Shown here one piece after another: positions 36,006-44,426 of a stretch of DNA of 64,000 nucleotides. The number at the start of each line of letters is the position of its first letter. Positions within the stretch are counted from its first letter, which is position 1. The translations under genes were made by a program, and so were the position numbers. The notes below the pieces were generated by a model that saw only the letters and a list, made by a program, of their open reading frames with translations, did not search any database and was not told the origin of the DNA. The stretch comes from Anaerocolumna jejuensis DSM 15929 (GTDB lineage: Bacteria; Bacillota; Clostridia; Lachnospirales; Lachnospiraceae): the NCBI RefSeq assembly GCF_900142215.1, contig NZ_FRAC01000033.1, positions 5,888 to 69,887 on the forward strand, given 5' to 3'.

Positions 36006-36707
36006 CTATAACCCCTCCCTGATAACACGGTAGGTTTCCGGTGGAATCATAAAGCATTCCGCTCTTCCCTTTCTGGCTTCGATTCCTCTTACTCTGCTCA
36101 AATGGTCGTAATACTCCATGTAAGGAAAAGAAGTACTGCCTGTCACGAACCAGTGGGCAGCAATTGCCTTTTTCCACAATTCATATCCCTCCGTCGTATC
36201 CACAAACAGATAGGGCTTGAAATCCACTGCATCCTCCCAGTTTTCCGCATAGTAAAAACGACCTGCAAAATGGGGCGGATTTTCTCTTAGAAACCCCGGC
36301 AAAGAAGCATAAAAGCGGGCATCATTTACAATCTTATGGGTATTGTTATGGTCCTTATGCATGGCGCTTTTGAAATGAGTGATCAAAATGTCCGGCTTGA
36401 CCTTGCGGATTACATCACATACCTGAAAACGTACCTCATCATTATCCGGCAATTCGCCGTCAGGATAGTCAAATACAATTGCCTCTCCCTTTAACATTCC
36501 TGCAAAGGTCTGTGCTTCCTGTACCTTCTGTTTTCTATAATCAGCAATATCCCTGCCTGCCGGAGCTCCCTTTTCACCTGCCGTCAACGCCAGCGTTACG
36601 ATATGCGCCCCCTCCAGGGCATGCTTTGCCAAAGCCATTCCTGCTGTAAGCTCCATATCACCGATGTGTCCGCCTACCGCTAATATGGTTAATTTCCCAT
36701 CCTTCAT
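36006..36707 (-). CDS. PIG-L family deacetylase
   Basis: The 233-residue protein is a LmbE/PIG-L fold zinc hydrolase. The usual first motif HPDDE is varied to GGHIGDMELTAG, with His, Asp and Glu kept, and the second metal motif is MHKDHNNTH near residue 120. Family members remove N-acetyl groups from GlcNAc-containing molecules (mycothiol and bacillithiol pathways, GlcNAc-PI). In this locus a deacetylation of GlcNAc or a muropeptide sugar is a fair inference, not shown. GGAAGGAGAGAACT precedes the chosen ATG at 36707. Confidence 0.82.
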   Translation of the reverse strand: MKDGKLTILAVGGHIGDMELTAGMALAKHALEGAHIVTLALTAGEKGAPAGRDIADYRKQKVQEAQTFAGMLKGEAIVFDYPDGELPDNDEVRFQVCDVIRKVKPDILITHFKSAMHKDHNNTHKIVNDARFYASLPGFLRENPPHFAGRFYYAENWEDAVDFKPYLFVDTTEGYELWKKAIAAHWFVTGSTSFPYMEYYDHLSRVRGIEARKGRAECFMIPPETYRVIREGL

Positions 36708-36742
36708 AGTTCTCTCCTTCCTGCTGCTTTCCAGCACCCTGC

Positions 36743-37708
36743 TTAAAGCATCTTTCTCATAACAGCAAATTCCTGCACCCTTCGAAAACCCGCCTGGCTA
36801 TATATCCGGGCAGCCGGATTTTCCGCACCGGTATACAATGACATATAGGCTGCCTGAACCTTCTTCTCTTCTTCGCACAGCTTATAAAATAAGATGGTTC
36901 CAAGCCCGTGACCCTCATGCTCTTTCACAACGCCAATTCCGGTAAAATATCCCCGTCCGTTTTCCTGCCGGAGCATTGGACCTGCAAATCCGACTACCGC
37001 TCCGTTCTTGGCAGCAATCAGTACAGGCGTCCCTTCTCTCGTACACTGAAGAATTTCTCTTTCCCACAAGGGGTTTTCCAGTTTTTTCAGCATCTGCTCC
37101 ACATTGCAGTGTCTGGCCTTATCGAACAGAGAGACCTCATAGCCTTCCCCTGCCGCTTTTTCTTCTTTTTCCGCAATTGCCTGGGGAATGCCAAATCCCT
37201 TTAAATCTAAGTACATTGCCTGCTCTGTGGTACGCAGAACATAGCCGTTCTGCAAAAGCTCTTCATAAAACCTGCTGTTTTTAAATACCCCCGGTGCATT
37301 ATTATGTTCATGCCGGTCGGTATTCCTGATGTACCAGGGCAGCATCATCGGATTGAAGAACAAAATTTCCGACTGGGTTTTACCTGCCCTTTGAAATGTT
37401 TCTTCCAGCAGACTTAGCAGCTGTATGTAATTTTCGGAGTTTTCTACATCCTCCCCCAATATGACACAGGTAATATAACCGCTGGTTTCTCCCAAGGGTA
37501 AGTCCTCTCCCATGCATCCGCAGGCAAATCCGGTAATTTCATTAGCTTTTCGCATAACAAAGGCCTGTTCCGGATTAAAATATGCATTTCCGGTGAAAAT
37601 GTCTGAAAACGAATCCATATCCAATTCCTTATATCCAAGCTTTACGGCTGCCGTATTCCAGAGTTTCAGGATGCCATCCCTATATTCCTCTTTATACGTA
37701 TCTATCAT
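36743..37708 (-). CDS. GNAT family acetyltransferase (two-domain)
   Basis: The 321-residue protein has a C-terminal GNAT domain with the acetyl-CoA loop region VKEHEGHGLGTILFYKL near residue 262 and AENPAARIYSQAGF near 295. The N-terminal half resembles a degenerate second GNAT copy. The acceptor is unknown. It is inside the amino-sugar locus, 35 bp upstream of the PIG-L gene, so acetylation of an amino sugar released by the deacetylase is conceivable. GGGAAGAAAGCC precedes the ATG. Confidence 0.75.
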   Translation of the reverse strand: MIDTYKEEYRDGILKLWNTAAVKLGYKELDMDSFSDIFTGNAYFNPEQAFVMRKANEITGFACGCMGEDLPLGETSGYITCVILGEDVENSENYIQLLSLLEETFQRAGKTQSEILFFNPMMLPWYIRNTDRHEHNNAPGVFKNSRFYEELLQNGYVLRTTEQAMYLDLKGFGIPQAIAEKEEKAAGEGYEVSLFDKARHCNVEQMLKKLENPLWEREILQCTREGTPVLIAAKNGAVVGFAGPMLRQENGRGYFTGIGVVKEHEGHGLGTILFYKLCEEEKKVQAAYMSLYTGAENPAARIYSQAGFRRVQEFAVMRKML

Positions 37709-37834
37709 GGCTTTCTTCCCAGGCTGCCCTACTTACCACACCCTGGCTCCTTTCTTTCCATTATCACTTAAGTTTCACAAAGCTGCCGTTTATAAGAGTA
37801 ATTCACCTACAACTAAATATTGAAAGAGACAACA

Positions 37835-39022
37835 TTATAAGGATATCTTACCCATTACCACCGGCCTGTTTGCACCTGTAACGGAAGAAATGGTATTACA
37901 CCTTCCCTGCATTGTACAGTCCGCCAGCAGGGCAAAGGCAACCGCCTCCTTTGCATCACTGTTAAAGCCGAGATCCTCCTGTAACAGCACTTCTACCTTA
38001 TACTGCTTTAATCTTTTCCGTATTCTGTCGACCAATACACGGTTATAGCTGCCTCCGCCGCCAATCAGCAATTGATCTGCCAGATGATGGGGCAGGATAT
38101 ATCTCTGATAGGAAGCTTCTATGGACCACGCCGTAAAATCTGTCACTGTTGCCATGGCATCTTCAAAGGATATGTCAGAAGCTTGAATCCTATCATACAG
38201 CTGGTTTATATAAATGTCTCCAAACAGCTCCCTGCCGGTGGATTTCGGCGGTCTTTCATCAAAATATTCATGGCTGCACAGTTCCTTTAACAGGGAAGCA
38301 TCTATACTGCCGCCAGCTGCAATGCAGCCCCCCTCATCCATCTTTTTCTTACCGCCGGTAAAGCGGGACATTAATCCATCGATAATCATGTTTCCGGGTC
38401 CGGTATCAAAAGCATATACCTCACCGGCATTGCAGCCTGCCGGCAATACGGTAATATTTCCAATACCGCCGATATTCTGAAGCAGTATCGTCTTACTGCT
38501 ACTTCTGTACAGAAGGTACTCCGTAAAGGGAACGAGGGGTGCACCCTGGCCTCCGGCTGCCATGTCTGCAACACGAAAATCACTGACACAGGGAATACCG
38601 GTCCGGTTCGCAATTACTGCGCCTTCTCCGATTTGTACGGTATACCGTACCGGCCAGCCATCCTTGCCGCAAATCTGCGGATGGTGATAAATCGTCTGCC
38701 CATGGGAACCGATGCAGCCTATCTCTTCCATTCCAATTCCCGCCTTTTTGGCTACTGAGACTGCTGCCTGTGCATAAAGCTCACCTAAGAGCATATTCAT
38801 ATAGCCAATCTTATCCACAGTAGCATGCCCGGTATCAAACAAATCAAAAATCCCGGCTCTGATTTCCTCCGGAAAGGGTTTATTCTCAAATTCCAGCAGC
38901 TTTACCCTTCCGTCATTGGAATCTCCGGTGATTTCCACCAGGGCGGCGTCAATTCCGTCCACGGAGGTTCCCGACATCAGCCCTATTACTTTTCTGATTT
39001 CTTTCCTTTTAAATAATTCCAT
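37835..39022 (-). CDS. anmK: Anhydro-N-acetylmuramic acid kinase
   Basis: The 395-residue protein has the AnmK hallmarks: GLMSGTSVDGIDAALVEI near residue 13, GSHGQTIYHHP, DFRVADMAAGGQGAPLVP, DTGPGNMIID, and GFNSDAKEAVAFALLA near the C-terminus. AnmK hydrolyses and phosphorylates 1,6-anhydro-MurNAc to MurNAc-6-phosphate, the substrate of MurQ, also in this cluster. Its presence implies that lytic transglycosylase products (anhydro sugars) are among the imported fragments. Confidence 0.94.
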   Translation of the reverse strand: MELFKRKEIRKVIGLMSGTSVDGIDAALVEITGDSNDGRVKLLEFENKPFPEEIRAGIFDLFDTGHATVDKIGYMNMLLGELYAQAAVSVAKKAGIGMEEIGCIGSHGQTIYHHPQICGKDGWPVRYTVQIGEGAVIANRTGIPCVSDFRVADMAAGGQGAPLVPFTEYLLYRSSSKTILLQNIGGIGNITVLPAGCNAGEVYAFDTGPGNMIIDGLMSRFTGGKKKMDEGGCIAAGGSIDASLLKELCSHEYFDERPPKSTGRELFGDIYINQLYDRIQASDISFEDAMATVTDFTAWSIEASYQRYILPHHLADQLLIGGGGSYNRVLVDRIRKRLKQYKVEVLLQEDLGFNSDAKEAVAFALLADCTMQGRCNTISSVTGANRPVVMGKISL

Positions 39023-39137
39023 CCCTTACCATCTCCAATGCGTATCGTAAATATGATGCTTTTATTTCGAACTAACAGCCATGACTTCTCAGTACGCCGC
39101 AAGATTGTGCCGAGGATTTGGCAGGCAGAATCTTGTA

Positions 39138-39164
39138 TGTGAAAATTGCCCTTTAATTTTCACA
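39138..39164. other. Hairpin between permease and anmK genes
   Basis: TGTGAAAATT and AATTTTCACA form a 10-bp stem around a 7-base loop, in the 150-bp gap between the second permease and anmK. No long T-run follows, so it may be an RNA-processing or partial termination site. Confidence 0.45.
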
Positions 39165-39172
39165 CAAGCCTG

Positions 39173-40036
39173 CTAACCTTTTACCGCACCGACCGTCACG
39201 CCCTCCAGGAAATACTTCTGCAAGGCAAAGAACAGAATAAACATAGGCAATGCCGATATGGTTGCGCCGGCCATCATAGGTGAAAAATAGGTAGTATTCG
39301 CAAAGCTGAAATTTTTTAAGCCTACCTGGATTGTCTGCATCTGCTCTGTCTTGGTAACGAGGAAGGGCCAGAAGAATGTATTCCAGTTATTCATAAAGGT
39401 ATTGATTGCCATAACCGCCATAACTGTCTTCGACAGGGGCATAATAATCCTGGTCAGCAGCTTGAACTGGCTGCAGCCTTCTATTTTGGAAGCCTCAATA
39501 ATCTCTGTGGGCAGTGAACCGATGAACTGCTTTGCCAGGAACACATTATAGGCAGATACCAGTCCGGGAGCAATTAACGCAGAATAGGTATTATCCATCT
39601 TCAGAACATTTACAATCAGTATATAAAGCGGAACCTGGGTTACCTGATAGGGTATCATCATGGAAACCAGCAGGATGGAAAATAGTACTTTATTTCCGCG
39701 GAAACGGAGCTTACTGAAGGCATATCCCGCTGCGGTAGCAAAGATAACATTCGATGCCGTTACTACCCCTGCAACAAGAAAGGAATTGAGAATCCACCGG
39801 AAAGAATACTTGCTGTAATCGAAGAAAAACCGATAGGATGCAAGGGTAGGATGTTTCATAATTAAAGAATAACTGGCTGCACCGGATTCCACCGGATTCC
39901 CAAAGGATGACATGATCATGTAATAGATGGGGAAAAGCGTAGCCAATGCTAAAATAACCAGCAGGAGCATAATGCTGCCGTTGCGGAGGTATTGCCTGCC
40001 TTTTTCATTTTTACTGTAATTTTTATAGAGAGCCAT
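39173..40036 (-). CDS. Sugar ABC transporter permease (MalG-type)
   Basis: The 287-residue protein has six predicted membrane helices and the EAA motif ASKIEGCSQFKLLTRIIMPLSK, near residue 180, that contacts the ATPase. It belongs to the carbohydrate-uptake CUT1 family. It is 14 bp downstream of the MalF-type permease. No ATP-binding subunit is encoded in this locus, so the importer must share one (MsmK-like) encoded elsewhere, as is common in Firmicutes. GAAAGGCGGATACCG precedes the ATG. Confidence 0.92.
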   Translation of the reverse strand: MALYKNYSKNEKGRQYLRNGSIMLLLVILALATLFPIYYMIMSSFGNPVESGAASYSLIMKHPTLASYRFFFDYSKYSFRWILNSFLVAGVVTASNVIFATAAGYAFSKLRFRGNKVLFSILLVSMMIPYQVTQVPLYILIVNVLKMDNTYSALIAPGLVSAYNVFLAKQFIGSLPTEIIEASKIEGCSQFKLLTRIIMPLSKTVMAVMAINTFMNNWNTFFWPFLVTKTEQMQTIQVGLKNFSFANTTYFSPMMAGATISALPMFILFFALQKYFLEGVTVGAVKG

Positions 40037-40050
40037 CGGTATCCGCCTTT

Positions 40051-40965
40051 CTAATATTCCACATTATCGCCGGTCAATTTAAATTGTAAAAATGTAAATA
40101 TACCTATAATAACTGTCAAAACCAGTGCCTGTGCCGATGCCTGGCCATATTCAAAATACTTGAAAGCATTATTGAAAATTAAAAGGCCGACCATGGTCGT
40201 TTTATTATCCGGCCCGCCGCCAGTCATCAGAAATGCGTTCTGGAATACCTGAAAGGAACCGATTACGCTGGTGATTAACAGGAATACCGTGGTAGGCTTT
40301 ACAAGAGGAAGAACAATATATCTTAGCTTTTGAAAGAAGGTGGCTCCGTCAATCTCTGCTGATTCGTAATAGGAATTGTCAATGCCAAGCAGTGCCGCTA
40401 TGTAAATAATAATCGTGGTTCCATGGCTGGACAGCAGAGCCATAAAAATCAGGGAAAACATAGCTGTATTTGAACTTCCGAGCCAATTCTGATTATCCAC
40501 ACCTAAAAATGAAACCAATCTATTGAGTAAGCCTGACGGCAACGGATCATAAATCCACTTCCAGACAAAGGAAAGGGCTACCCCGGAAGCGATTGCCGGC
40601 AGGTAATAGGCAGCTTTAAAAAAGTTCTGTTTTCTTTTTGTCAGGGGTACGATTAATATGGATATAACAAAAGAAATCATCATGGAAAGAGGTACTGTAA
40701 TACCGGTATAGACAACGGTATTCACCAGTGATTGATAAAACAAGGAGCTTTTAAAGGTCTTTGTGTAATTTTCCAGGCCAATCCATTCTGTTTTCAGAGG
40801 CTTGAACTTCTGGAAGCTGATTATGAACGCATCAATAATGGGATAAAGGGTAAAGAGTGCAAATACCAAAAAAGGAGCCAGAATAAAAATATATCCCCAG
40901 ATGCTTTCATTCGTTAACCTTCTCTTTTTTCTTGTGTTCAGTGATGTATTTTTGATTTTATTCAT
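40051..40965 (-). CDS. Sugar ABC transporter permease (MalF-type)
   Basis: The 304-residue protein has a cytosolic basic N-terminus, six membrane helices and the EAA motif SAEIDGATFFQKLRYIVLPL near residue 205. It is the partner permease of the CUT1 importer. It lies downstream of the binding-protein gene, separated by a hairpin that may lower its expression relative to the binding protein. GGAGGATGCT precedes the ATG. Confidence 0.92.
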   Translation of the reverse strand: MNKIKNTSLNTRKKRRLTNESIWGYIFILAPFLVFALFTLYPIIDAFIISFQKFKPLKTEWIGLENYTKTFKSSLFYQSLVNTVVYTGITVPLSMMISFVISILIVPLTKRKQNFFKAAYYLPAIASGVALSFVWKWIYDPLPSGLLNRLVSFLGVDNQNWLGSSNTAMFSLIFMALLSSHGTTIIIYIAALLGIDNSYYESAEIDGATFFQKLRYIVLPLVKPTTVFLLITSVIGSFQVFQNAFLMTGGGPDNKTTMVGLLIFNNAFKYFEYGQASAQALVLTVIIGIFTFLQFKLTGDNVEY

Positions 40966-40979
40966 AGCATCCTCCGATT

Positions 40980-41048
40980 AAAAAAGCTGCTGCAAAATTT
41001 TTACCCCTTAACCTTCTCCAAAGTTATAGTCGGATAGTTTGCAGCAGC
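40980..41048 (-). terminator. Hairpin between binding-protein and permease genes (partial terminator)
   Basis: GCTGCTGCAAA (40986-40996) and TTTGCAGCAGC (41038-41048) form the stem; on the minus strand the stem is followed by TTTTTTA. Placed between binding-protein and permease genes, such partial terminators typically set a high binding-protein to permease ratio. The arms match the stem-loop at 11501-11587. Confidence 0.65.
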
Positions 41049-41094
41049 CCTTCCTATTCTGCTTTATTATACAAATCAATTACTTTCTGGAGTA

Positions 41095-42558
41095 TTAGTC
41101 AGCTACGACACCGTCTTTTCCGAAAGCTTCAATTGCTGCTGCTTTAACGGCATCATACATTTCCTGAGGTGTAATTTCATTTGCAAGTAATGCCTGAAAT
41201 TTAGGTACCATTACCTCATCGGAAAGCTTCTGTGCTGCAGCACCAAGCTCCGGAGTAATATCCGTACGTGCTTCGGAAATCTGGGATGCAAGTAATTGTG
41301 CTGCTTCTGTATTATTTTCATTCTTGCCTTCCGGCTGTTCGATATTTGCCATTGCCTGCCTTCCAGTTTCACAAATCGGAGAGATATATAAATCGTTACA
41401 GGTAATTGCAGCAATCTTTCCGCTTGCCAGATAGTACATTGCCTTTGCCACATTGGATAAATGTTCGCTGGTCGGCTCTTCTTTGCCTCTGAACATTACA
41501 TATCCGTCAATTGCGCCGGCTGCCTGCATCTTATTTCCAAAGAAGGTAGGAACGGGAAGGATGATGTAATCTGCCTTGATACTGCCTTCCACCGCACTTC
41601 CGTCTTTTGCATCAATCTTGTCATTGTTTGATTTTGCGGAACGTTCAAATACGGATAAGCCTTTTCCCGTAATCATGGTCTGTCCTGTCAGGAACATATT
41701 CCAACGTTTTCCGGCATCAATAGAACTGAGTTCTTTGGGCATGGAGCCGTCATCAATGAGAGTTCTCATGTCTTCCAGCAGCTTTAAGAAATTCTTGCTG
41801 GTATAAGCGTATTTTAAATCCTTGGTGAAAGCATCGGGCATACCTGCATTTTTAACAAAGATATTCAGGTAATCTGCAGCCGCAACGCCAGAGCAGGCAA
41901 ATACGAAGCCATATCTTTTCACTGTATTGCCTTCCTTAACAACTCCGGCTTTGATGGCTTCTCTGAATTCATCAAAGGTCCAGCCATCCTTCTGAACTTT
42001 CTTCCAGTCCACTCCTGCCGCTTCTAACATCTCTTTGTTACCGCCAATACCATGGACCTCAGCATAAGCGGGCATACCATACAACCCATCACCGTTTCTA
42101 TAGTAATTTAAGATATTCTGGTCAAAATCCTTCAGCATATCCTCTGTTGCTATCTTGCTGATATCCAGCAATAACCCGGAATCTATGTATTTTGGAATGG
42201 TGTTTGCCCCAACAAAAGCAATGTCCGGCGGAGAACCTGCCTGCACCTGTACGTCAAGCTTCTGTGTAACATCTTCCCAGCTTGCCGCCTCGATTTTAAG
42301 TGTCAGATTGGGGTATTGTTCATGAAATTCCTTCGTCCACTCATCGAAATTATCCTGGTAGGTAGGGCTGACCGGCGGTAATAATACCGTAACCGTATCC
42401 TCTGCAGCCCCCGCGTTCTTATCGCCCGATGCATCCGCAGCAGTCTGACTGTCTTTTTTGTTTTCTTTTGCCGTATCGCTTGCCCCATTATTCCTGCATC
42501 CAACCAATGCAGACAATGACATTACGATTACTAATAGTAATGCTAAACCCTTTCTCAT
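41095..42558 (-). CDS. Sugar ABC transporter substrate-binding lipoprotein
   Basis: The 487-residue protein has a lipoprotein signal (MRKGLALLLVIVMSLSALVG then Cys21), a low-complexity Asp/Ala/Lys linker, and an extracellular solute-binding family 1 body (VTVLLPPVSPTYQDNFDEW, IAFVGANTIPKY). Being in the amino-sugar locus, directly after murQ, it is expected to bind a cell-wall saccharide such as GlcNAc-MurNAc or its anhydro form; the ligand is inferred. GGAGGAAAGAAAGT precedes the ATG. Confidence 0.9.
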   Translation of the reverse strand: MRKGLALLLVIVMSLSALVGCRNNGASDTAKENKKDSQTAADASGDKNAGAAEDTVTVLLPPVSPTYQDNFDEWTKEFHEQYPNLTLKIEAASWEDVTQKLDVQVQAGSPPDIAFVGANTIPKYIDSGLLLDISKIATEDMLKDFDQNILNYYRNGDGLYGMPAYAEVHGIGGNKEMLEAAGVDWKKVQKDGWTFDEFREAIKAGVVKEGNTVKRYGFVFACSGVAAADYLNIFVKNAGMPDAFTKDLKYAYTSKNFLKLLEDMRTLIDDGSMPKELSSIDAGKRWNMFLTGQTMITGKGLSVFERSAKSNNDKIDAKDGSAVEGSIKADYIILPVPTFFGNKMQAAGAIDGYVMFRGKEEPTSEHLSNVAKAMYYLASGKIAAITCNDLYISPICETGRQAMANIEQPEGKNENNTEAAQLLASQISEARTDITPELGAAAQKLSDEVMVPKFQALLANEITPQEMYDAVKAAAIEAFGKDGVVAD

Positions 42559-42622
42559 ACTTTCTTTCCTCCTATAATTTTATATAAATTTGCATATACA
42601 AATATATATCCTAAAAAATCAA

Positions 42623-43537
42623 TCAATCCCTTCTTTTGACCTGATCCAATGCTTTCTTTAAGTATCCCTGGTTCGCATCCAGTGTATCCTGCGCTTCCTT
42701 AAGCGAATAGCCTGAAAGTATCATCATAATTGCAGTTTTGGAACTGTGATTGGCTTCCTCCAGATACCTGCTGGCGACTTCTTCATCAACTCCTGTAACA
42801 GTCCGGATTATCCTGATGGCTCTCTCATTCAGTTTAATATTGGATGCCTTCAGATCAACCATCATATTGCCGTATACCTTACCAAGCTTAATCATGGTTG
42901 TCGTTGTCAGCATATTTAAAATCAGCTTCTGCGCGGTTCCGGCTTTCATCCTCGTGGAACCGATTATAACTTCCGGTCCGACAACTGCTGCTATGCAGAT
43001 ATCACATAAGGCTTCCAGTTTCGTATTAGGATTATTGACGATTCCGATAGTGGCTGCCGAAAGCTCTCTTGCCTGCTTTACCGCCCCCAGTACATAAGCC
43101 GCACCTCCGCTTGCGGTAATTCCGATAACAACATCCTTCTCTGTTACCTTACACCGGGTAACCTGATTCCTTCCCTCCTCTTCGCTGTCTTCATAGCCTT
43201 CTACTGCTGTTCTAAGAGCAATATCCCCTCCTGCTATATAGCCTTGAATTAATGAGGGCTCCGATCCAAAGGTAGGCGGACACTCGGAAGCATCCAATAC
43301 CCCCAGTCTTCCCGAGGTTCCCGCCCCCAGATAAAACATCCGTCCTCCGTTACTAAGAGCCTTATAAATTACTTCAACAGCCTTTGCAATCTTTGGTATT
43401 TCATTCTTTACAATATCCGCCACCTGGCTGTCTTCAAAGTTAATCATCTCTAATATTTGCTCTGTACTGCACTCATCAATCTCTCTTGTATTCTGATTCA
43501 CCTGCTCTGTCATTAAACCCGATAAGTATTCATTCAT
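42623..43537 (-). CDS. murQ: N-acetylmuramic acid 6-phosphate etherase
   Basis: The 304-residue protein carries the MurQ/SIS motifs GAGTSGRLGVLDASECPPTFG near residue 71, ITASGGAAYVLGA, and STRMKAGTAQKLILNM near 193. It cleaves the lactyl ether of MurNAc-6-phosphate to give GlcNAc-6-phosphate and D-lactate. It is the first gene of the minus-strand unit and is followed by the importer and the hydrolase/kinase genes, behind a clear promoter with a palindrome in its leader. Confidence 0.95.
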   Translation of the reverse strand: MNEYLSGLMTEQVNQNTREIDECSTEQILEMINFEDSQVADIVKNEIPKIAKAVEVIYKALSNGGRMFYLGAGTSGRLGVLDASECPPTFGSEPSLIQGYIAGGDIALRTAVEGYEDSEEEGRNQVTRCKVTEKDVVIGITASGGAAYVLGAVKQARELSAATIGIVNNPNTKLEALCDICIAAVVGPEVIIGSTRMKAGTAQKLILNMLTTTTMIKLGKVYGNMMVDLKASNIKLNERAIRIIRTVTGVDEEVASRYLEEANHSSKTAIMMILSGYSLKEAQDTLDANQGYLKKALDQVKRRD

Positions 43538-43567
43538 TATGTACCTACTCTTTCATTATGCATTCCA

Positions 43568-43586
43568 TACCAAAATTTTTTTGGTA
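43568..43586. promoter_or_regulatory. Palindromic operator candidate in the murQ leader
   Basis: TACCAAAA-N3-TTTTGGTA is a perfect 8-bp inverted repeat, 31 bp upstream of murQ and downstream of the promoter, the position of a roadblock repressor site. The RpiR/MurR regulator of the locus is the obvious candidate ligand. Confidence 0.55.
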
Positions 43587-43637
43587 GTTTTGCACAATTT
43601 ATTGTTTTTATTCGTATGTTTTTTATCTTCTTTCTAT

Positions 43638-43666
43638 ATAATAATTTATCCAAATCAGAAAGTCAA
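43638..43666 (-). promoter_or_regulatory. Promoter of the murQ operon
   Basis: On the minus strand TTGACT (43666-43661) and TATTAT (43643-43638) are separated by 17 bp, about 100 bp upstream of murQ. The spacing and boxes match sigma-A. Confidence 0.7.
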
Positions 43667-43745
43667 TACATTTTGTAATTTTATTTTTATTTTTTTATAT
43701 TTTTATGAAATTTTATTTCATAAAAGTCAGACTTTTGTCAGATAC

Positions 43746-43778
43746 AAAAAAATGCCAACTAATTTTACTTAGTTGGCA
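43746..43778 (-). terminator. Intrinsic terminator of the small membrane protein gene
   Basis: TGCCAACTAA and TTAGTTGGCA form a 10-bp stem with a 6-base loop; on the minus strand it is followed by TTTTTTTG. It lies 27 bp past the 57-residue gene. Confidence 0.88.
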
Positions 43779-43804
43779 GTCAAATCAATGATTTTATTTT
43801 TTTG

Positions 43805-43978
43805 TTATTTTTTCAATATCCGCTTGTCGATCTGATAAAACAGTTCCCCGAAAGCAAGGCAGATAAAAACAAAGATAAGTGTATTGAACGGCTCAAATCC
43901 AGGCAATAACCTATATCCTGCTGTTCCTCCTAAAAGGAGTACACCTACAATTAAAAACAGTCGTCCTAATCGCTGCAT
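43805..43978 (-). CDS. Small two-helix membrane protein, 57 residues
   Basis: From the ATG at 43978 the frame encodes a basic start (MQRLGRLFL), a first membrane helix (about residues 6-24), a short loop, a second helix (about 32-48) and a lysine-rich end (DKRILKK). The gene is followed by a good terminator, supporting it as real. I do not recognise the family. It lies 25 bp downstream of the DAK-like small protein gene and may share its transcript. Confidence 0.55.
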   Translation of the reverse strand: MQRLGRLFLIVGVLLLGGTAGYRLLPGFEPFNTLIFVFICLAFGELFYQIDKRILKK

Positions 43979-44003
43979 AAGCCATCCCTCATGATTTCAT
44001 CCG

Positions 44004-44255
44004 TTACCCCTGTAACCCTCTGGATTGTCTATCCATATCTTCCACCACTATATCATAAATTTCACCTAATGAAGAACAATACTCCAGAATCTTCCATGGT
44101 TCGTTTGTATGGTAATGAATCTTAATAAGCTCTTCATCTCCTACTGCCAATAAACAGTCCCCGCTGAAGGTATTGTTAAAATAATCATTTATTGCATCTT
44201 CATCCAAATTTTTTCCTTCAATAAGAAGCTGTGTATCATATCTAAATTCCAACAT
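44004..44255 (-). CDS. Small protein resembling the C-terminal domain of YloV/FakA-type kinases
   Basis: The 83-residue protein matches in style the C-terminal region of DhaK/YloV-like fatty-acid kinases (FRYDTQLLIEGKNLDEDAI, then GDCLLAVGDEELIKIHYHTN). Full-length YloV has an N-terminal DAK2 kinase domain, absent here. Because it has its own ATG and ribosome site (TTGGAGGATCAAGGAA), it may be a genuine stand-alone form rather than a fragment. Confidence 0.6.
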   Translation of the reverse strand: MLEFRYDTQLLIEGKNLDEDAINDYFNNTFSGDCLLAVGDEELIKIHYHTNEPWKILEYCSSLGEIYDIVVEDMDRQSRGLQG

Positions 44256-44335
44256 TTCCTTGATCCTCCAATGTTCTATATATCGTTATTTTACTTTAAT
44301 CTATCTCAATAGTAAATAATTTCGAATCAACTTTT

Positions 44336-44422
44336 TCATTTATGCAGGCTGTCTGCCCCAAGAGATATTTTCTCCCTTGCTTGAAAACCGTCCATTCCCG
44401 GCATCATGATATCCAAAGGATG
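44336..44422 (-). pseudogene. Response-regulator receiver fragment
   Basis: The last 28 codons of a minus-strand frame read HPLDIMMPGMDGFQAREKIS, the phospho-acceptor stretch of a receiver domain (D-I-M-M-P-G-M-D-G), then run into a stop. Neither the N-terminal half nor the rest of the domain is present. It is a small remnant, just past the 3' end of the 159-residue gene. Confidence 0.6.
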
Positions 44423-44426
44423 GTAA

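Noticed and set aside
39173..42558. Complete ABC importer including an ATPase
   Set aside because: No sugar-import ATP-binding subunit is encoded in the locus; the only ABC ATPase in the window (26763-27680) is of exporter type.
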